Shown: positions 1 to 9,046, numbered from the stretch's first letter. The stretch is DNA of 64,000 bases from Prevotella sp. UBA2456 (GCA_002342415.1 DDPY01000050.1:407-64406), one strand, 5' to 3'. The notes: generated by a model from the letters alone, not told the origin. Numbers and translations: made by a program.

Positions 1-784
1 CACCGTCGAACTGTCCGCACTTGGCCTTGGCAAAGACACTGTCGGGGGGGACGGGGCCGTCTACATCGAAGCCGCGCTGGCGCAGTTCCTCGATGGCAGG
101 GGTAATCTCCTGTGCCTCCTCGTAGCCAAACATGCCGTTCTCGCTGGAGTGGGGGTTAAGACCTGCCACCCCAATGTGGGGCTTCTCGATGCCAAACTGG
201 CGGCAGGCATCATCAATCAGCTCCACGCACTCGATGACGCGGGCCTTCTTCACCAGGTCGCAGGCCTTTCTCAGGGGTACATGGGTAGAGACATGGATGA
301 CGCGGATGTTCTCGTCGGCCAGCATCATGGCATATTTCTTCGTGTGGGTGAAGGTGGCATAGATTTCAGTATGGCCGTCGAAGTGGTGACCAGCGAGGTT
401 GAGGGCCTCCTTGTTGAGGGGAGCCGTGACGGTGCCGTCTACCTCGTCTGCCATGGCCAGCTCTATCGCTTTCTTGATGTATTGGAAGGCCGCATTGCCA
501 CACTGTGCCTGCACCTTGCCAAACTCGAAGGTAGAGAGGTCGACACACTGTAGGTCGAGCACGTCGATGATGCCATATTCGAACTTGGCCTCCTGAACGC
601 GCTGGATGGCATTGACCTGCAGATGGAAGCCTAACAGGTTGACGGCCTGCTGCATGATGGCAGCATCGCCCGTCACCACGGGGCGGCACTTGTCGTAAGT
701 CTCTTTTCTGTTCAGGGCGCGCACCGTGATCTCTGGACCGATGCCTGCAGGGTCGCCCATGGTGATGGCTAATATTGGTTTCAT
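1..784 (-). CDS. pdxA: PdxA-family 4-phosphohydroxy-acid dehydrogenase (3' end outside window)
   Basis: The frame opens with ATG at 784 (first residues MKPILAITMGDPAGIGPEIT) and runs off the left edge without a stop, giving 261 codons. The MGDPAGIGPE motif, the TAPLNKEA segment and the GHTEIYA segment are hallmarks of the PdxA family, NAD-dependent oxidative decarboxylases of 4-phosphohydroxy-L-threonine (pyridoxal phosphate synthesis) or, in PdxA2 members, of 4-phospho-threonate/erythronate. It lies 75 bp downstream of an Fe-alcohol dehydrogenase and near a symporter and a DHDPS-family lyase. That context suggests sugar-acid catabolism (PdxA2-like) at least as much as vitamin B6 synthesis, but sequence alone does not separate the two. 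The family is about 330-360 residues, so roughly a quarter of the protein is missing at the window edge. Confidence 0.9.
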   Translation of the reverse strand, partial: MKPILAITMGDPAGIGPEITVRALNRKETYDKCRPVVTGDAAIMQQAVNLLGFHLQVNAIQRVQEAKFEYGIIDVLDLQCVDLSTFEFGKVQAQCGNAAFQYIKKAIELAMADEVDGTVTAPLNKEALNLAGHHFDGHTEIYATFTHTKKYAMMLADENIRVIHVSTHVPLRKACDLVKKARVIECVELIDDACRQFGIEKPHIGVAGLNPHSSENGMFGYEEAQEITPAIEELRQRGFDVDGPVPPDSVFAKAKCGQFDG

Positions 785-824
785 TTCTTTCTTTGTTTAA
801 AGGGTATTTCGGGATTTCAATTTC

Positions 825-852
825 TCGATATGTCGATATATCGAAATATCGA
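825..852. repeat. 8-bp tandem repeat in pdxA upstream gap
   Basis: Three and a half units of TCGATATR (TCGATATG, TCGATATA, TCGAAATA, TCGA) fill part of the 75-bp gap between the alcohol dehydrogenase and pdxA. They include a perfect 12-bp palindrome, TCGATATATCGA, at 833-844. No known protein-binding site was recognised. Confidence 0.7.
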
Positions 853-859
853 CTTTGTC

Positions 860-2041
860 TCAATACAGTGAATTATAGATGTCGCGGGCATCTTGCTCTG
901 TCACTTTGCGGGGATTGTTCTTCAGCAGGCGCTGCACTTCCATGGCGGCCTTGGCCATGCCAGGGACTGCGGTCTGGGGGATGCCCAAATCGGAGAGCTT
1001 CTTGGGAATACCCACCGATTCAGCCAACTGATAGATGAAGTCGACACCGCGCTGAGCCGTCTCCTGATCGTCTTTGCCAGGCTCACAGCCCATGGCTACT
1101 GCCACCTCGGCATAGCGCTTGGGGCAGGCTTGGGCATTGAACTTCATCACGCTGGGCAGCAGGATGGCATTGGACAGCCCGTGGGGGATATGGAACTCGC
1201 CTCCGAGGGGGTAGGAGAGTGCATGGACAGCAGCCGTATTGACAGGGCCGAGGCACAGGCCGCCATAGAGCGAGCCAAAAGCCAGGGCCTCGCGAGCCTC
1301 CTGATATTCAGCACTGGGTGTTGAGCCTTGAACTTTGTTCTCGCGGGCTAAGCGAACGGCAGTTTCCAGATTGGCACTGATCAGTCGGATGCCCTGCAGG
1401 GCATAGATGTCAACGGAGGGATGGGCAAATTGGTTGGTGTAGGCCTCGATGCAATGGGTCAGCGCGTCCATACCCGTATCTGCTGTTACCTTGGCAGGTA
1501 CGGTCCAGGTGAGCTTGGGGTCTACATAGGCAGCATCGGCAATGAGGAAGGGCGATACGATGCCTTTCTTCAGATGATCGCGCTCGTCGAGCAGGATGGC
1601 ATTGGGGGAGACTTCCGAACCTGTGCCTGCCGTGGTGGGCAGACAGGCAAACCAAAGTCCTTTCTGGCGGATAAATCCAGTGCCGAAGCAGTCTTCCACC
1701 TGCTGATCGCTATGGATGAAGGCCGCTATGAGCTTCGTGATGTCGAGCACCGAACCGCCGCCGATGCCTACTACGCTGTCGGCCTTGAACTGGCGGGCGA
1801 TGGCGAGTATCTGCTTGAAGTCGTTGACAGTAGGCTCAGCCACGATGTCCTGATACACCTCGATGGCAATGCCCGCGCTGGTGAGTGTGGAGAGTGTCTG
1901 CTCGATGAGCGGACGGATGGGGGGTGCGGTCAGCACAAAGAGCCTGCTGAGTCCCATCTTCTGATAATCTTCTGCTAAATTCTGAATGCAGCCCGTGCCA
2001 AACACGATTTTCTGAGGCTGCAAGAGTGTGATTGCTTTCAT
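860..2041 (-). CDS. Iron-containing alcohol dehydrogenase
   Basis: A 393-residue group III (Fe-dependent) alcohol dehydrogenase, of normal family length. The N-terminal Rossmann-like half carries the dinucleotide motif GGGS (94-97) and the signature PTTAGTGSE (135-143). The C-terminal helical half shows the expected metal ligands D192 and H196 (MDALTH), H273 and H287 (the last in PHG), with the same 14-residue spacing as in FucO. Such enzymes reduce small aldehydes or oxidise alcohols with NAD(P)H. It is read towards pdxA on the same strand and is divergent from nhaC, so it probably belongs to the same catabolic unit; the real substrate cannot be told. No clear TAnnTTTG box was seen directly upstream. 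Confidence 0.9.
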   Translation of the reverse strand: MKAITLLQPQKIVFGTGCIQNLAEDYQKMGLSRLFVLTAPPIRPLIEQTLSTLTSAGIAIEVYQDIVAEPTVNDFKQILAIARQFKADSVVGIGGGSVLDITKLIAAFIHSDQQVEDCFGTGFIRQKGLWFACLPTTAGTGSEVSPNAILLDERDHLKKGIVSPFLIADAAYVDPKLTWTVPAKVTADTGMDALTHCIEAYTNQFAHPSVDIYALQGIRLISANLETAVRLARENKVQGSTPSAEYQEAREALAFGSLYGGLCLGPVNTAAVHALSYPLGGEFHIPHGLSNAILLPSVMKFNAQACPKRYAEVAVAMGCEPGKDDQETAQRGVDFIYQLAESVGIPKKLSDLGIPQTAVPGMAKAAMEVQRLLKNNPRKVTEQDARDIYNSLY

Positions 2042-2101
2042 TGCGTACCTTATTTATATATATAGTGAAGACGGACGGAATGGTGTTTTGTCACCTTTTG
2101 C

Positions 2102-2132
2102 TTGTGTAATACAAATAATCTTCGTACATTTG
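2102..2132 (+). promoter_or_regulatory. Bacteroidota promoter of nhaC
   Basis: TTG at 2102-2104, a 20-bp spacer and TACATTTG at 2125-2132 match the Bacteroidota -33/-7 consensus. The ATG at 2141 is only 8 nt further on. Upstream in-frame starts would lie inside the promoter, so they are excluded. Confidence 0.75.
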
Positions 2133-2140
2133 CAGCCGTT

Positions 2141-3634
2141 ATGCAGAACGGAAAGAGAATTTCAGTGCCTGCCGGTGAGCAGGCAGGACTGCCCATCCCA
2201 CATCCCTTGGTGGCCATCGTCCCTGTGGTGGTGCTGATAGTGTTTCTTGCCATCGTCATCGTGTTGTTTGGCAGCGACTCGCTGAGTGGTGGCTCCCAGA
2301 TAGCCTTGCTGATGGGGATGGCAGTGTGCGTGTGCATTTCGATGGGCTGCTACAGGGTTCCTTGGAAACGGTTTGAGAAGCAGATTACAGCTACCATCGG
2401 CGAGGTGAGCATCACCCTGCTGATACTGCTCTGCGTGGGCATGCTCTCCGGGTCGTGGATGGTGAGTGGCATAGTGCCTACGATGATCTACTATGGTGTG
2501 CAGATGATGTCGCCGCAGTTCTTCCTCGTCTCCTCGTGTGTCATCTGCGCGCTAGTGTCTGTGTGCTCAGGGTCGTCGTGGACAACGATAGCCACTATCG
2601 GTGTGGCACTGTTGGGCATTGGCCATGCCTTGGGCGTGTCGGAAGCTTGGACTGCGGGAGCCATCATTTCGGGTGCTTACTTCGGCGACAAGATGTCGCC
2701 CCTGAGCGATACCACCATCCTTGCATCGTCGGCAACAGGCACCGACCTCTTTGTGCATATCCGCTACATGGTGCTGACCACGGTGCCTACCTTCCTTATT
2801 ACACTGACCGTCTTCTTCATTGCCGGGTTGGAACATGAAGACGGCGAGCAGCTGCAGATCGGTCTCTATACGGAAGGACTGGCACACACGTTCAACATCT
2901 CGCTTTGGACGCTGTTGGTGCCCGTGCTGACGGGTGTGATGATAGCGCAGCGCGTGCCTTCGCTCATCGTGCTGTTCGTCTCGTCGGTGATGGCTGGCAT
3001 CGTAGCACTGCTGCTGCAGCCGCACATACTGACAGAGATAGCAGGCACGGACAGCCTGACACGCGGACTGGCCATCACCTACTATGGTGCTACCCATGTC
3101 GAGACGGGCTATGCCGAGCTGAACGAACTGGTGTCGACAGGCGGAATGGCAGGCATGCTCAACACCATCTGGCTCATCCTCTGTGCCATGTGCTTCGGCG
3201 CCTCGATGGTGGCCAGTGGCATGATAGAGAGTCTGACGCGGGTCATCGTGCGATGGGTGCGCAACAGGGTATCGCTCGTTTCGTCAACGGTGGGTACGGG
3301 CATTTTCCTCAACGTCTGTACGGGCGACCAGTTTATCTCCATTGTGCTGAATGCAGACATCTATAAGGAAGTATATCGTGAGCAGGGCTACGAGTCGCGT
3401 CTGTTGAGCCGCACCACGGAAGATGCAGCCACCGTGACCTCGGTGCTGATACCCTGGAACACGTGCGGCATGACGCAGTCTACCGTCCTTGGTGTGCCCA
3501 CACTGACCTATCTTCCCTATTGCTTCTTCAATTACCTGAGTCCGCTGATGAGCATCTTCATTGCTGCCACGGGCTGGCGCATCTATCGAAAGACTATTGC
3601 TCCTTTCGGCGGTCTTCCAGATAGCCCCAGATAG
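2141..3634 (+). CDS. nhaC: NhaC-family Na+/H+ antiporter
   Basis: About 497 residues, very hydrophobic, with roughly 10-12 membrane helices and the NhaC-family signature GDKMSPLSDTT near residue 185. Family members exchange Na+ for H+, and some exchange amino acids or organic acids. The start is set at 2141 because the promoter at 2102-2132 lies directly in front, so the message would be leaderless or nearly so. The gene is alone on the plus strand between two minus-strand catabolic genes. Its 3' end overlaps the convergent SSS symporter by 41 nt, so the two cannot both be trimmed at the tail. Because the neighbouring transporter is probably Na+-coupled, a role in Na+ cycling for that uptake is plausible inference. 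Confidence 0.88.
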   Translation: MQNGKRISVPAGEQAGLPIPHPLVAIVPVVVLIVFLAIVIVLFGSDSLSGGSQIALLMGMAVCVCISMGCYRVPWKRFEKQITATIGEVSITLLILLCVGMLSGSWMVSGIVPTMIYYGVQMMSPQFFLVSSCVICALVSVCSGSSWTTIATIGVALLGIGHALGVSEAWTAGAIISGAYFGDKMSPLSDTTILASSATGTDLFVHIRYMVLTTVPTFLITLTVFFIAGLEHEDGEQLQIGLYTEGLAHTFNISLWTLLVPVLTGVMIAQRVPSLIVLFVSSVMAGIVALLLQPHILTEIAGTDSLTRGLAITYYGATHVETGYAELNELVSTGGMAGMLNTIWLILCAMCFGASMVASGMIESLTRVIVRWVRNRVSLVSSTVGTGIFLNVCTGDQFISIVLNADIYKEVYREQGYESRLLSRTTEDAATVTSVLIPWNTCGMTQSTVLGVPTLTYLPYCFFNYLSPLMSIFIAATGWRIYRKTIAPFGGLPDSPR

Positions 3635-5150
3635 TAAGCTCCTTGTCAGCCAGCGGTGTCTTGAACAGGAAGCTGGCCGCATAGCCCACAATGAGGACGA
3701 TGAGGTGGGAGTAGACTCCTAACATGTATTTATGGTGCTGGAAGTTCCAGTCGCCCAGGTCGAGCAATGTCTCCTTGACACCATTGCCGTCGATGTCTAC
3801 CTTTGTGGAGGTCAGCACCGCATAGGCCGTGTACAGCACGGCGGCGGCTATGCCGATGTATAGCCCCTGCTTGTTGGCTCGGCGGCTGAAAAGTCCAAGG
3901 ATGAAGATGCCCACGATGCCTGCCGAGAAGATGGCATAGAGCGAGAACAGAGCTCCCAGCACTCCTTCGCCGCCCCATGAGATATAGAGGCAGGCTACTG
4001 CGATGGCTCCTACACCGGCGGCTACCACCATCCATCTGCCTACATTCAGTTGCTGGCGGTCGGTGGCGGCTGGGCGCATGCGCAGATAATAGTCCTGGAC
4101 GGCAATGGCCGACAGACAGTTCAGGTCGGAGTCCAGCGAGGAGATGGCTGCTGCTGCAAGGGCCGCGATGATGAGGCCGCGGATGCCTACAGGCAGCTCA
4201 TGGGCAATGAAGTAAGGGAAAACCTCGTCGGCCTTGATGCCCTCAGGCAGCAGGGGAGCACCCTGGGCGTGATAGTAGGCAAACAAGGCTGTGCCGATGA
4301 ACATAAAGAGAGCCCAGATGGGAACAGACATCAGCACCCCGATGTAGGCTGCCTTTTTGGCTTCCTTGTTGCTCTTGGCTGCCAGATAGCGCTGCACGAT
4401 GGTCTGGTCGGTGCCGTACTTCTGCAGGGCATAGAAGATACCGTTCAGCACCATCACGATAAACGTGAGCTGGGTGAGGTCCCAGTCATAGGGACCAAAC
4501 GAAATCTTGTTGTACTCCGATGCGATACGGAAAGTCTCTGCTGGTCCGCCCTCGATGCCAAACAGCAGGATGGCAATGCAGATGATGCCTCCGCCGATGA
4601 GCAGGAATCCTTGTGCCACATCCATCCACACGATGGCCTCCATGCCACCGAAGAGTGTCAGGATGATAATCGTGATGCCTAAGATGAGCACGATGGCATA
4701 GATGTCGATATTGAGGAAGGTGGCCAGGGCCATGCTGACAAGGAAGAATACGGTGCCCGCCTTGGAGAAATGGCCCAGGGTGAAGGCGAACGAGGAGTAG
4801 AGTCGGGCGAAGAGTCCGAAGCGACGCTCGAAATACTCGTAGGTAGACAGGCGTATCACCTTGCGGAACAATGGTACGATGATGCCGATGAGTGCCACCA
4901 GCACGATGGGCACCATCAGTCCCTGCACCAACAGGATCCAGTTGCCTGCGTATGCTGCACCAGGGTAGGCGAGGAAGGTAACGCTGGAAATCAGCGTGGC
5001 AAAGATGGAGATGCCTACTGCCCAGGCAGGAATCTTGCCTCCGCCTGCGAAATACTGTGAGGTGTCCTTCTGCTTATGGGCGAAGAATACCCCAGTGCCA
5101 ATGGCTGCCAGAATGGACAGCAGCACGATGATATAGTCAATCCAATGCAT
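3594..5150 (-). CDS. Sodium:solute symporter (SSS family)
   Basis: 518 residues with 13 or so predicted membrane helices in the SSS/SLC5 pattern. The N-terminus places the protein out of the cytoplasm after a short leader (MHWIDYIIVLLS) and is followed by the DTSQYFAGGGKIPAW region typical of sialic-acid/glucose-type members of this family. It is expected to take up a sugar, sugar acid or similar solute with Na+. It sits 49 bp downstream of a DHDPS-family lyase on the same strand, as in many sialate or keto-acid utilisation loci. Its last 41 nt overlap nhaC tail to tail. The substrate is not identifiable from sequence. Confidence 0.9.
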   Translation of the reverse strand: MHWIDYIIVLLSILAAIGTGVFFAHKQKDTSQYFAGGGKIPAWAVGISIFATLISSVTFLAYPGAAYAGNWILLVQGLMVPIVLVALIGIIVPLFRKVIRLSTYEYFERRFGLFARLYSSFAFTLGHFSKAGTVFFLVSMALATFLNIDIYAIVLILGITIIILTLFGGMEAIVWMDVAQGFLLIGGGIICIAILLFGIEGGPAETFRIASEYNKISFGPYDWDLTQLTFIVMVLNGIFYALQKYGTDQTIVQRYLAAKSNKEAKKAAYIGVLMSVPIWALFMFIGTALFAYYHAQGAPLLPEGIKADEVFPYFIAHELPVGIRGLIIAALAAAAISSLDSDLNCLSAIAVQDYYLRMRPAATDRQQLNVGRWMVVAAGVGAIAVACLYISWGGEGVLGALFSLYAIFSAGIVGIFILGLFSRRANKQGLYIGIAAAVLYTAYAVLTSTKVDIDGNGVKETLLDLGDWNFQHHKYMLGVYSHLIVLIVGYAASFLFKTPLADKELTIWGYLEDRRKEQ

Positions 5151-5156
5151 CTTGGG

Positions 5157-5199
5157 TTATTTACGATTTACAGATTTACGATTTACTATTTATTAGTAT
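5157..5199. repeat. Degenerate 7-8 bp tandem repeat between DHDPS gene and symporter
   Basis: Units related to ATTTACG and ATTTACA follow each other across the whole spacer between the lyase stop codon and the symporter start. This is one of several such low-complexity heptad arrays that sit at gene junctions in this window. Confidence 0.65.
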
Positions 5200-6084
5200 T
5201 TACAGCTTTTCGCGGATGGCCTGTTCTTCCTCTTGGCTGAGGCGGGTGAGGGGCATCAGCATCCACGGCTCGCAGAGGCCCTTGGTCTGCATCATCACCT
5301 TCAGTGCGGTAAGGCTCTGTCCTAAGGTGCGGTCTTTCTGATAAATCTTCGCAATCTCGTTGGTCTCGTCCTGCAAGCGGTTGGCTGTATTCCAGTCACC
5401 CTGCATGGCAGCCTCGAACAGCTGCTGGAACATCTCGGGCACGTAGTTGCCGGTAGAGGGTACAATGCCGTTGCCGCCTAACTCCAGTGAGTGGGCACTT
5501 TGGGCTGCCCAGCCGCAGAAGTAGGCAAAGTCGTCGCGCCCCTTGACAATCTCGATGCACTGCGCCATACGCTCCAGGTCGCGCTCCGAGTCCTTCAGTC
5601 CCACGATGTTGGGATGGTCGGCCAGCTTTTTAATAATAGGTACAGGTATGGACATGTGGGTGGTGGCCAGAATGTTGTAGAGCATCAGCGGACCAGTGAT
5701 GCAGTCGGCCAGTGTCTTGTAGTATTCGTACATCTGTTCCTCGGTCAGGGCATAGTAGGTAGGAAGGGTGGCTACAATGACATCGGCACCTAAGGCTGTG
5801 TACACCTCTGCCTGACGCACCTGCTCGGCAAAGCAGTTGCCCGTGAGGCCCGCATAGATGAGTATCCGTCCGCCGGCAGCCTTCACCGCTGTCTCTACAA
5901 ACAGCTGACCATCGGCCTGGCTGACACTGTTGCCCTCGCCAGTGGTGCCCATCAGCAGGGGAGAAACATGGTTCTGTGCAAAAAAGTCAATGATTCGCTT
6001 GACGGCCTCCGTGTCGAGTTGTCCATCCTGGGTGACGGGGGTTACCATCGGTACCACTACGCCACGATACTTACTCTTGTTCAT
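5200..6084 (-). CDS. Dihydrodipicolinate synthase/N-acetylneuraminate lyase family protein
   Basis: 294 residues, the usual length of this class I aldolase family (TIM barrel). Visible features are the pyruvate-binding loop GTTGEG (46-51), Tyr136 in LMLYN and the Schiff-base lysine K164 in VGLKDS. Family members condense or split pyruvate with an aldehyde (DapA, NanA, 2-keto-3-deoxy-gluconate aldolase). Genuine lysine-pathway dapA is usually not next to an SSS symporter, so a catabolic lyase for the imported compound is the better guess. It is the first gene of the minus-strand unit, with no obvious TAnnTTTG box in the 100 bp upstream. Confidence 0.88.
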   Translation of the reverse strand: MNKSKYRGVVVPMVTPVTQDGQLDTEAVKRIIDFFAQNHVSPLLMGTTGEGNSVSQADGQLFVETAVKAAGGRILIYAGLTGNCFAEQVRQAEVYTALGADVIVATLPTYYALTEEQMYEYYKTLADCITGPLMLYNILATTHMSIPVPIIKKLADHPNIVGLKDSERDLERMAQCIEIVKGRDDFAYFCGWAAQSAHSLELGGNGIVPSTGNYVPEMFQQLFEAAMQGDWNTANRLQDETNEIAKIYQKDRTLGQSLTALKVMMQTKGLCEPWMLMPLTRLSQEEEQAIREKL

Positions 6085-6219
6085 ACGCTTTAATTCTTAG
6101 TTTTATTCCTTTGTATATGAAAGACGTACGAGTGTTTGAATAGTCATCAGTCACCCGCCCTTAACTTTTTTTTGCAAAAAATCGCCCTTGAAAAAGATAC
6201 ATGGTAAGGATATATTTCG

Positions 6220-6227
6220 TATCTTTG
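6220..6227 (+). promoter_or_regulatory. -7 box of nrdDG
   Basis: TATCTTTG followed by CAC fits the Bacteroidota -7 element. No good -33 box is present 19-21 bp upstream. Transcription from here would give an untranslated leader of about 220 nt in front of nrdD. Confidence 0.6.
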
Positions 6228-6229
6228 CA

Positions 6230-6454
6230 CTCGAATCGGATTTCCTGAAACGGGAAACTTTTTCCGATTCGAAATTCAAAAAGTTGTCCAAAACGGAAAA
6301 CTTTTGGATCGTTAGGAGTCGACAAGTTTACTTGTTTGCCCAATGCAAAAATAAGAAAAGCCATTAAGACTTAGCCGTGTTTACAATCCGACTGTTGGCC
6401 AATTTGAGCCTCAAAAAGAAGCAACTGTCAATAACTTAAAGAATAAGATATAGA
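6230..6454 (+). promoter_or_regulatory. Long structured 5' leader of nrdD
   Basis: The stretch between the -7 box and the nrdD ATG carries several inverted repeats. There is a perfect 10-bp stem 6231-6240/6263-6272, enclosing a 5-bp hairpin (TTTCC/GGAAA). There is a 7-bp stem 6287-6293/6302-6308 and a 5-bp stem 6322-6326/6331-6335. The first two modules resemble each other in sequence (CGGGAAACTTTTTCCGAT against CGGAAAACTTTTGGAT). No convincing protein is encoded on either strand. A cis-acting RNA control element for ribonucleotide reductase is the natural inference; I do not recognise it as a named riboswitch. Confidence 0.5.
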
Positions 6455-8560
6455 ATGGAAATTAAAAATTTTACCATTACGAAGCGTGACGGCTCGAAGG
6501 ATCGCTTCTCGTTAGACAAAATCATGAACGCTATAGTCAAGGCGTTCGAGAGTGTGAATGAACCAGCAGACTTGGGCACGGTGTCCAAGATCCTGAGTCA
6601 TCTGGACATGCACGACGACATCAAGGTCGAGGATATCCAGAACCAGGTGGAAGAGGCGCTGATGCGCGAGGGCTTCTATCAGGTAGCTAAGTCGTTCATC
6701 CTCTATCGCCAGGAGCATACCGAAGACCGTGAGACGCTGGAGAAGATGATGTTTCTCTCGGAGTATATGGAGTCGGTCAATGCTGCCACGGGTTCCAAAT
6801 ATGATGCCAATGCCAATGTGGAGCACAAGAATATAGCCACCCTGATTGGTGAACTGCCCAAGTCGAACTTCATCCGCCTGAACCGCCGACTGCTGACGGA
6901 CCGCATCAAGAAGATGTATGGCAAGCAGCTGGCAGACGAGTATATTGACAAACTCACCCACCATTTTATATATAAGAACGACGAGACGAGCCTCGCCAAC
7001 TATTGCGCCTCTATCACCATGTATCCCTGGCTCATTGGCGGCACGGTGGCCATCGGCGGCAACTCTACAGCTCCTACCAACCTGAAGTCGTTTGCCGGAG
7101 GTTTCGTCAACATGGTGTTCATGGTGAGTTCGATGCTGAGCGGTGCCTGTGCCACCCCCGAGTTCCTGATGTATATGAACTACTTTATCGGTAAGGAGTA
7201 TGGAAAGGACTATTGGCAGCATCCTGAACAGCAGGCCGACCTCTCGCTGAAGAAGCGTTCTATCGACAAGGTGATTACCGACTATTTCGAGCAGATAGTC
7301 TACACGTTGAACCAGCCTACGGGAGCCCGCAACTACCAGGCCGTGTTCTGGAATGTGGCCTACTACGACCGCTACTATTTCGAGAGCATCTTCGGCGAGT
7401 TCTACTTCCCCGATGGCAGCCAGCCCGACTGGGACGGTCTCTCCTGGCTCCAGAAGCGTTTCATGAAGTGGTTCAATCAGGAGCGTACCAAGACGCTGCT
7501 CACCTTCCCCGTAGAGACAATGGCTCTGTTGGTTGATGAGAATGGCGAATGTAAGGACAAGGAGTGGGGTGACTTCACCGCCGAGATGTATGCCGAGGGA
7601 CATTCGTTCTTCACCTATATGAGCGACAATGCTGACTCGCTCAGTTCATGTTGCCGCCTGCGCAACGAGATTACGGACAACGGCTTCTCCTATACACTGG
7701 GTGCGGGTGGTGTGTCCACGGGTTCGAAGTCGGTGCTGACTATCAACCTGAACCGTTGCATCCAGTATGCCGTCAACCACAAGATAGACTACTTGGAGTA
7801 TCTTGAAGGTATCATCGACCTGTGCCACAAGGTGCAGACGGCCTATAATGAGAACTTGAAGGAGCTGCAGAGTCATGGCATGCTGCCGCTGTTCGATGCA
7901 GGGTATATCAATATCTCGCGCCAGTATCTCACCATCGGTATCAACGGACTGGTGGAGGCCGCCGAATTCATGGGTCTGAAGATTACTCCTAATGATGACT
8001 ACCAGCACTTTGTGCAGGGTATCTTAGGACTGATAGAGAAATACAACAAGAAATATCGCACAAAGGAGCTGATGTTCAACTGCGAGATGATTCCTGCCGA
8101 GAATGTGGGTGTAAAGCATGCCAAGTGGGACCGTGAGGATGGCTACTTCGTGCCCCGTGACTGCTACAACAGCTATTTCTATGTCGTAGAAGACGACTCG
8201 CTCAGTGTCATCGACAAGTTCAAGCTTCACGGCCGTCCCTATATCGAGCACCTGACGGGTGGGTCTGCCCTGCACATGAACCTGGACGAGCACCTCTCGA
8301 AGCAGCAGTACCAGCACCTGCTGAAGGTGGCAGCCCAGGAGGGATGTAACTACTTCACGTTCAATATCCCCAACACTGTCTGCAATGATTGTGGGCATAT
8401 TGACAAGCGATATTTGAAGGAATGCCCGCATTGCCATTCGAAGAATGTGGACTATATGACGCGCATCATCGGCTATCTGAAGCGTGTGTCCAATTTCTCT
8501 CAGGCACGCCAGGAGGAAGCATCACGCCGCTTCTATGCACATGCAGAACAGAACGTCTGA
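6455..8560 (+). CDS. nrdD: Anaerobic (class III) ribonucleoside-triphosphate reductase
   Basis: 701 residues, normal length. Order of features: an N-terminal ATP-cone (TKRDGSKDRFSLDKI, about 8-95) for allosteric control by ATP/dATP; the ten-stranded reductase barrel; a C-terminal zinc site of four cysteines (about C643, C646, C657, C660); and the glycyl-radical loop RIIGYL with the radical glycine near 673. The enzyme makes dNTPs from NTPs under anaerobic conditions and needs NrdG to install the radical. nrdG follows after 3 nt, so the two are one operon. A long structured leader precedes the gene, suggesting post-initiation control. Confidence 0.97.
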   Translation: MEIKNFTITKRDGSKDRFSLDKIMNAIVKAFESVNEPADLGTVSKILSHLDMHDDIKVEDIQNQVEEALMREGFYQVAKSFILYRQEHTEDRETLEKMMFLSEYMESVNAATGSKYDANANVEHKNIATLIGELPKSNFIRLNRRLLTDRIKKMYGKQLADEYIDKLTHHFIYKNDETSLANYCASITMYPWLIGGTVAIGGNSTAPTNLKSFAGGFVNMVFMVSSMLSGACATPEFLMYMNYFIGKEYGKDYWQHPEQQADLSLKKRSIDKVITDYFEQIVYTLNQPTGARNYQAVFWNVAYYDRYYFESIFGEFYFPDGSQPDWDGLSWLQKRFMKWFNQERTKTLLTFPVETMALLVDENGECKDKEWGDFTAEMYAEGHSFFTYMSDNADSLSSCCRLRNEITDNGFSYTLGAGGVSTGSKSVLTINLNRCIQYAVNHKIDYLEYLEGIIDLCHKVQTAYNENLKELQSHGMLPLFDAGYINISRQYLTIGINGLVEAAEFMGLKITPNDDYQHFVQGILGLIEKYNKKYRTKELMFNCEMIPAENVGVKHAKWDREDGYFVPRDCYNSYFYVVEDDSLSVIDKFKLHGRPYIEHLTGGSALHMNLDEHLSKQQYQHLLKVAAQEGCNYFTFNIPNTVCNDCGHIDKRYLKECPHCHSKNVDYMTRIIGYLKRVSNFSQARQEEASRRFYAHAEQNV

Positions 8561-8563
8561 CCT

Positions 8564-9046
8564 ATGCTGAAGTACGTCAATACAGGAATCGTCTTTCAGG
8601 AGGTGCCCGACGAGGTGACGCTGGCCATCAATATCAGTAATTGTCCTTGCCATTGTCCGGGCTGTCACAGCCACTACCTGTGGGACGATATCGGAATGCC
8701 ACTGGATACCGATGCTATCGATGATTTCGTGTCACAGTATGGCACAGACATCACATGTATAGCCTTTATGGGAGGCGACTGCGACCCCAAAGGTGTCAAT
8801 ATGCTGGCACAGTATATTCACGAGTACCATCCTCAGTTCCATGTGGCTTGGTATAGTGGCCGTATCCGTGTACCGTCGGTGGTGAATAAGCAGGACTTCG
8901 ATTTCATCAAGGTGGGTCCCTACATAAAGCATTTAGGTCCCTTGAAATCGGTGACAACGAACCAGCGGCTATACCGCCGGATGCTGGACGGCACTTTCGA
9001 GGATATCACCTATCGTTTCTGGCGGCAGCGTGATATGGCAATATAA
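8564..9046 (+). CDS. nrdG: Anaerobic ribonucleotide reductase activating protein (radical SAM)
   Basis: 160 residues, typical for NrdG. The radical-SAM cluster motif CxxxCxxC is C27, C31, C34 in NCPCHCPGCHSH, and GGD at about 70-72 is the SAM-binding strand motif. The protein transfers an electron to SAM to make a 5'-deoxyadenosyl radical that oxidises the NrdD glycine. The start ATG lies 3 nt after the nrdD stop, so translational coupling is likely. The gene is convergent with the downstream histidine kinase gene. Confidence 0.95.
   Translation: MLKYVNTGIVFQEVPDEVTLAINISNCPCHCPGCHSHYLWDDIGMPLDTDAIDDFVSQYGTDITCIAFMGGDCDPKGVNMLAQYIHEYHPQFHVAWYSGRIRVPSVVNKQDFDFIKVGPYIKHLGPLKSVTTNQRLYRRMLDGTFEDITYRFWRQRDMAI

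Noticed and set aside
366..863. Open frame of 165 codons on the minus strand
   Set aside because: It overlaps pdxA in another frame, is rich in Arg/His/Pro as expected of a frame shadow, and pdxA is clearly the coding frame.
6161..6364. 67-codon minus-strand frame in the nrdD leader
   Set aside because: No promoter or domain; the stretch is better explained by RNA stems on the plus strand.
6512..7603. Long minus-strand frame of 363 codons inside nrdD
   Set aside because: Antisense to a well-recognised gene; its length comes from G+C-biased third positions of nrdD.
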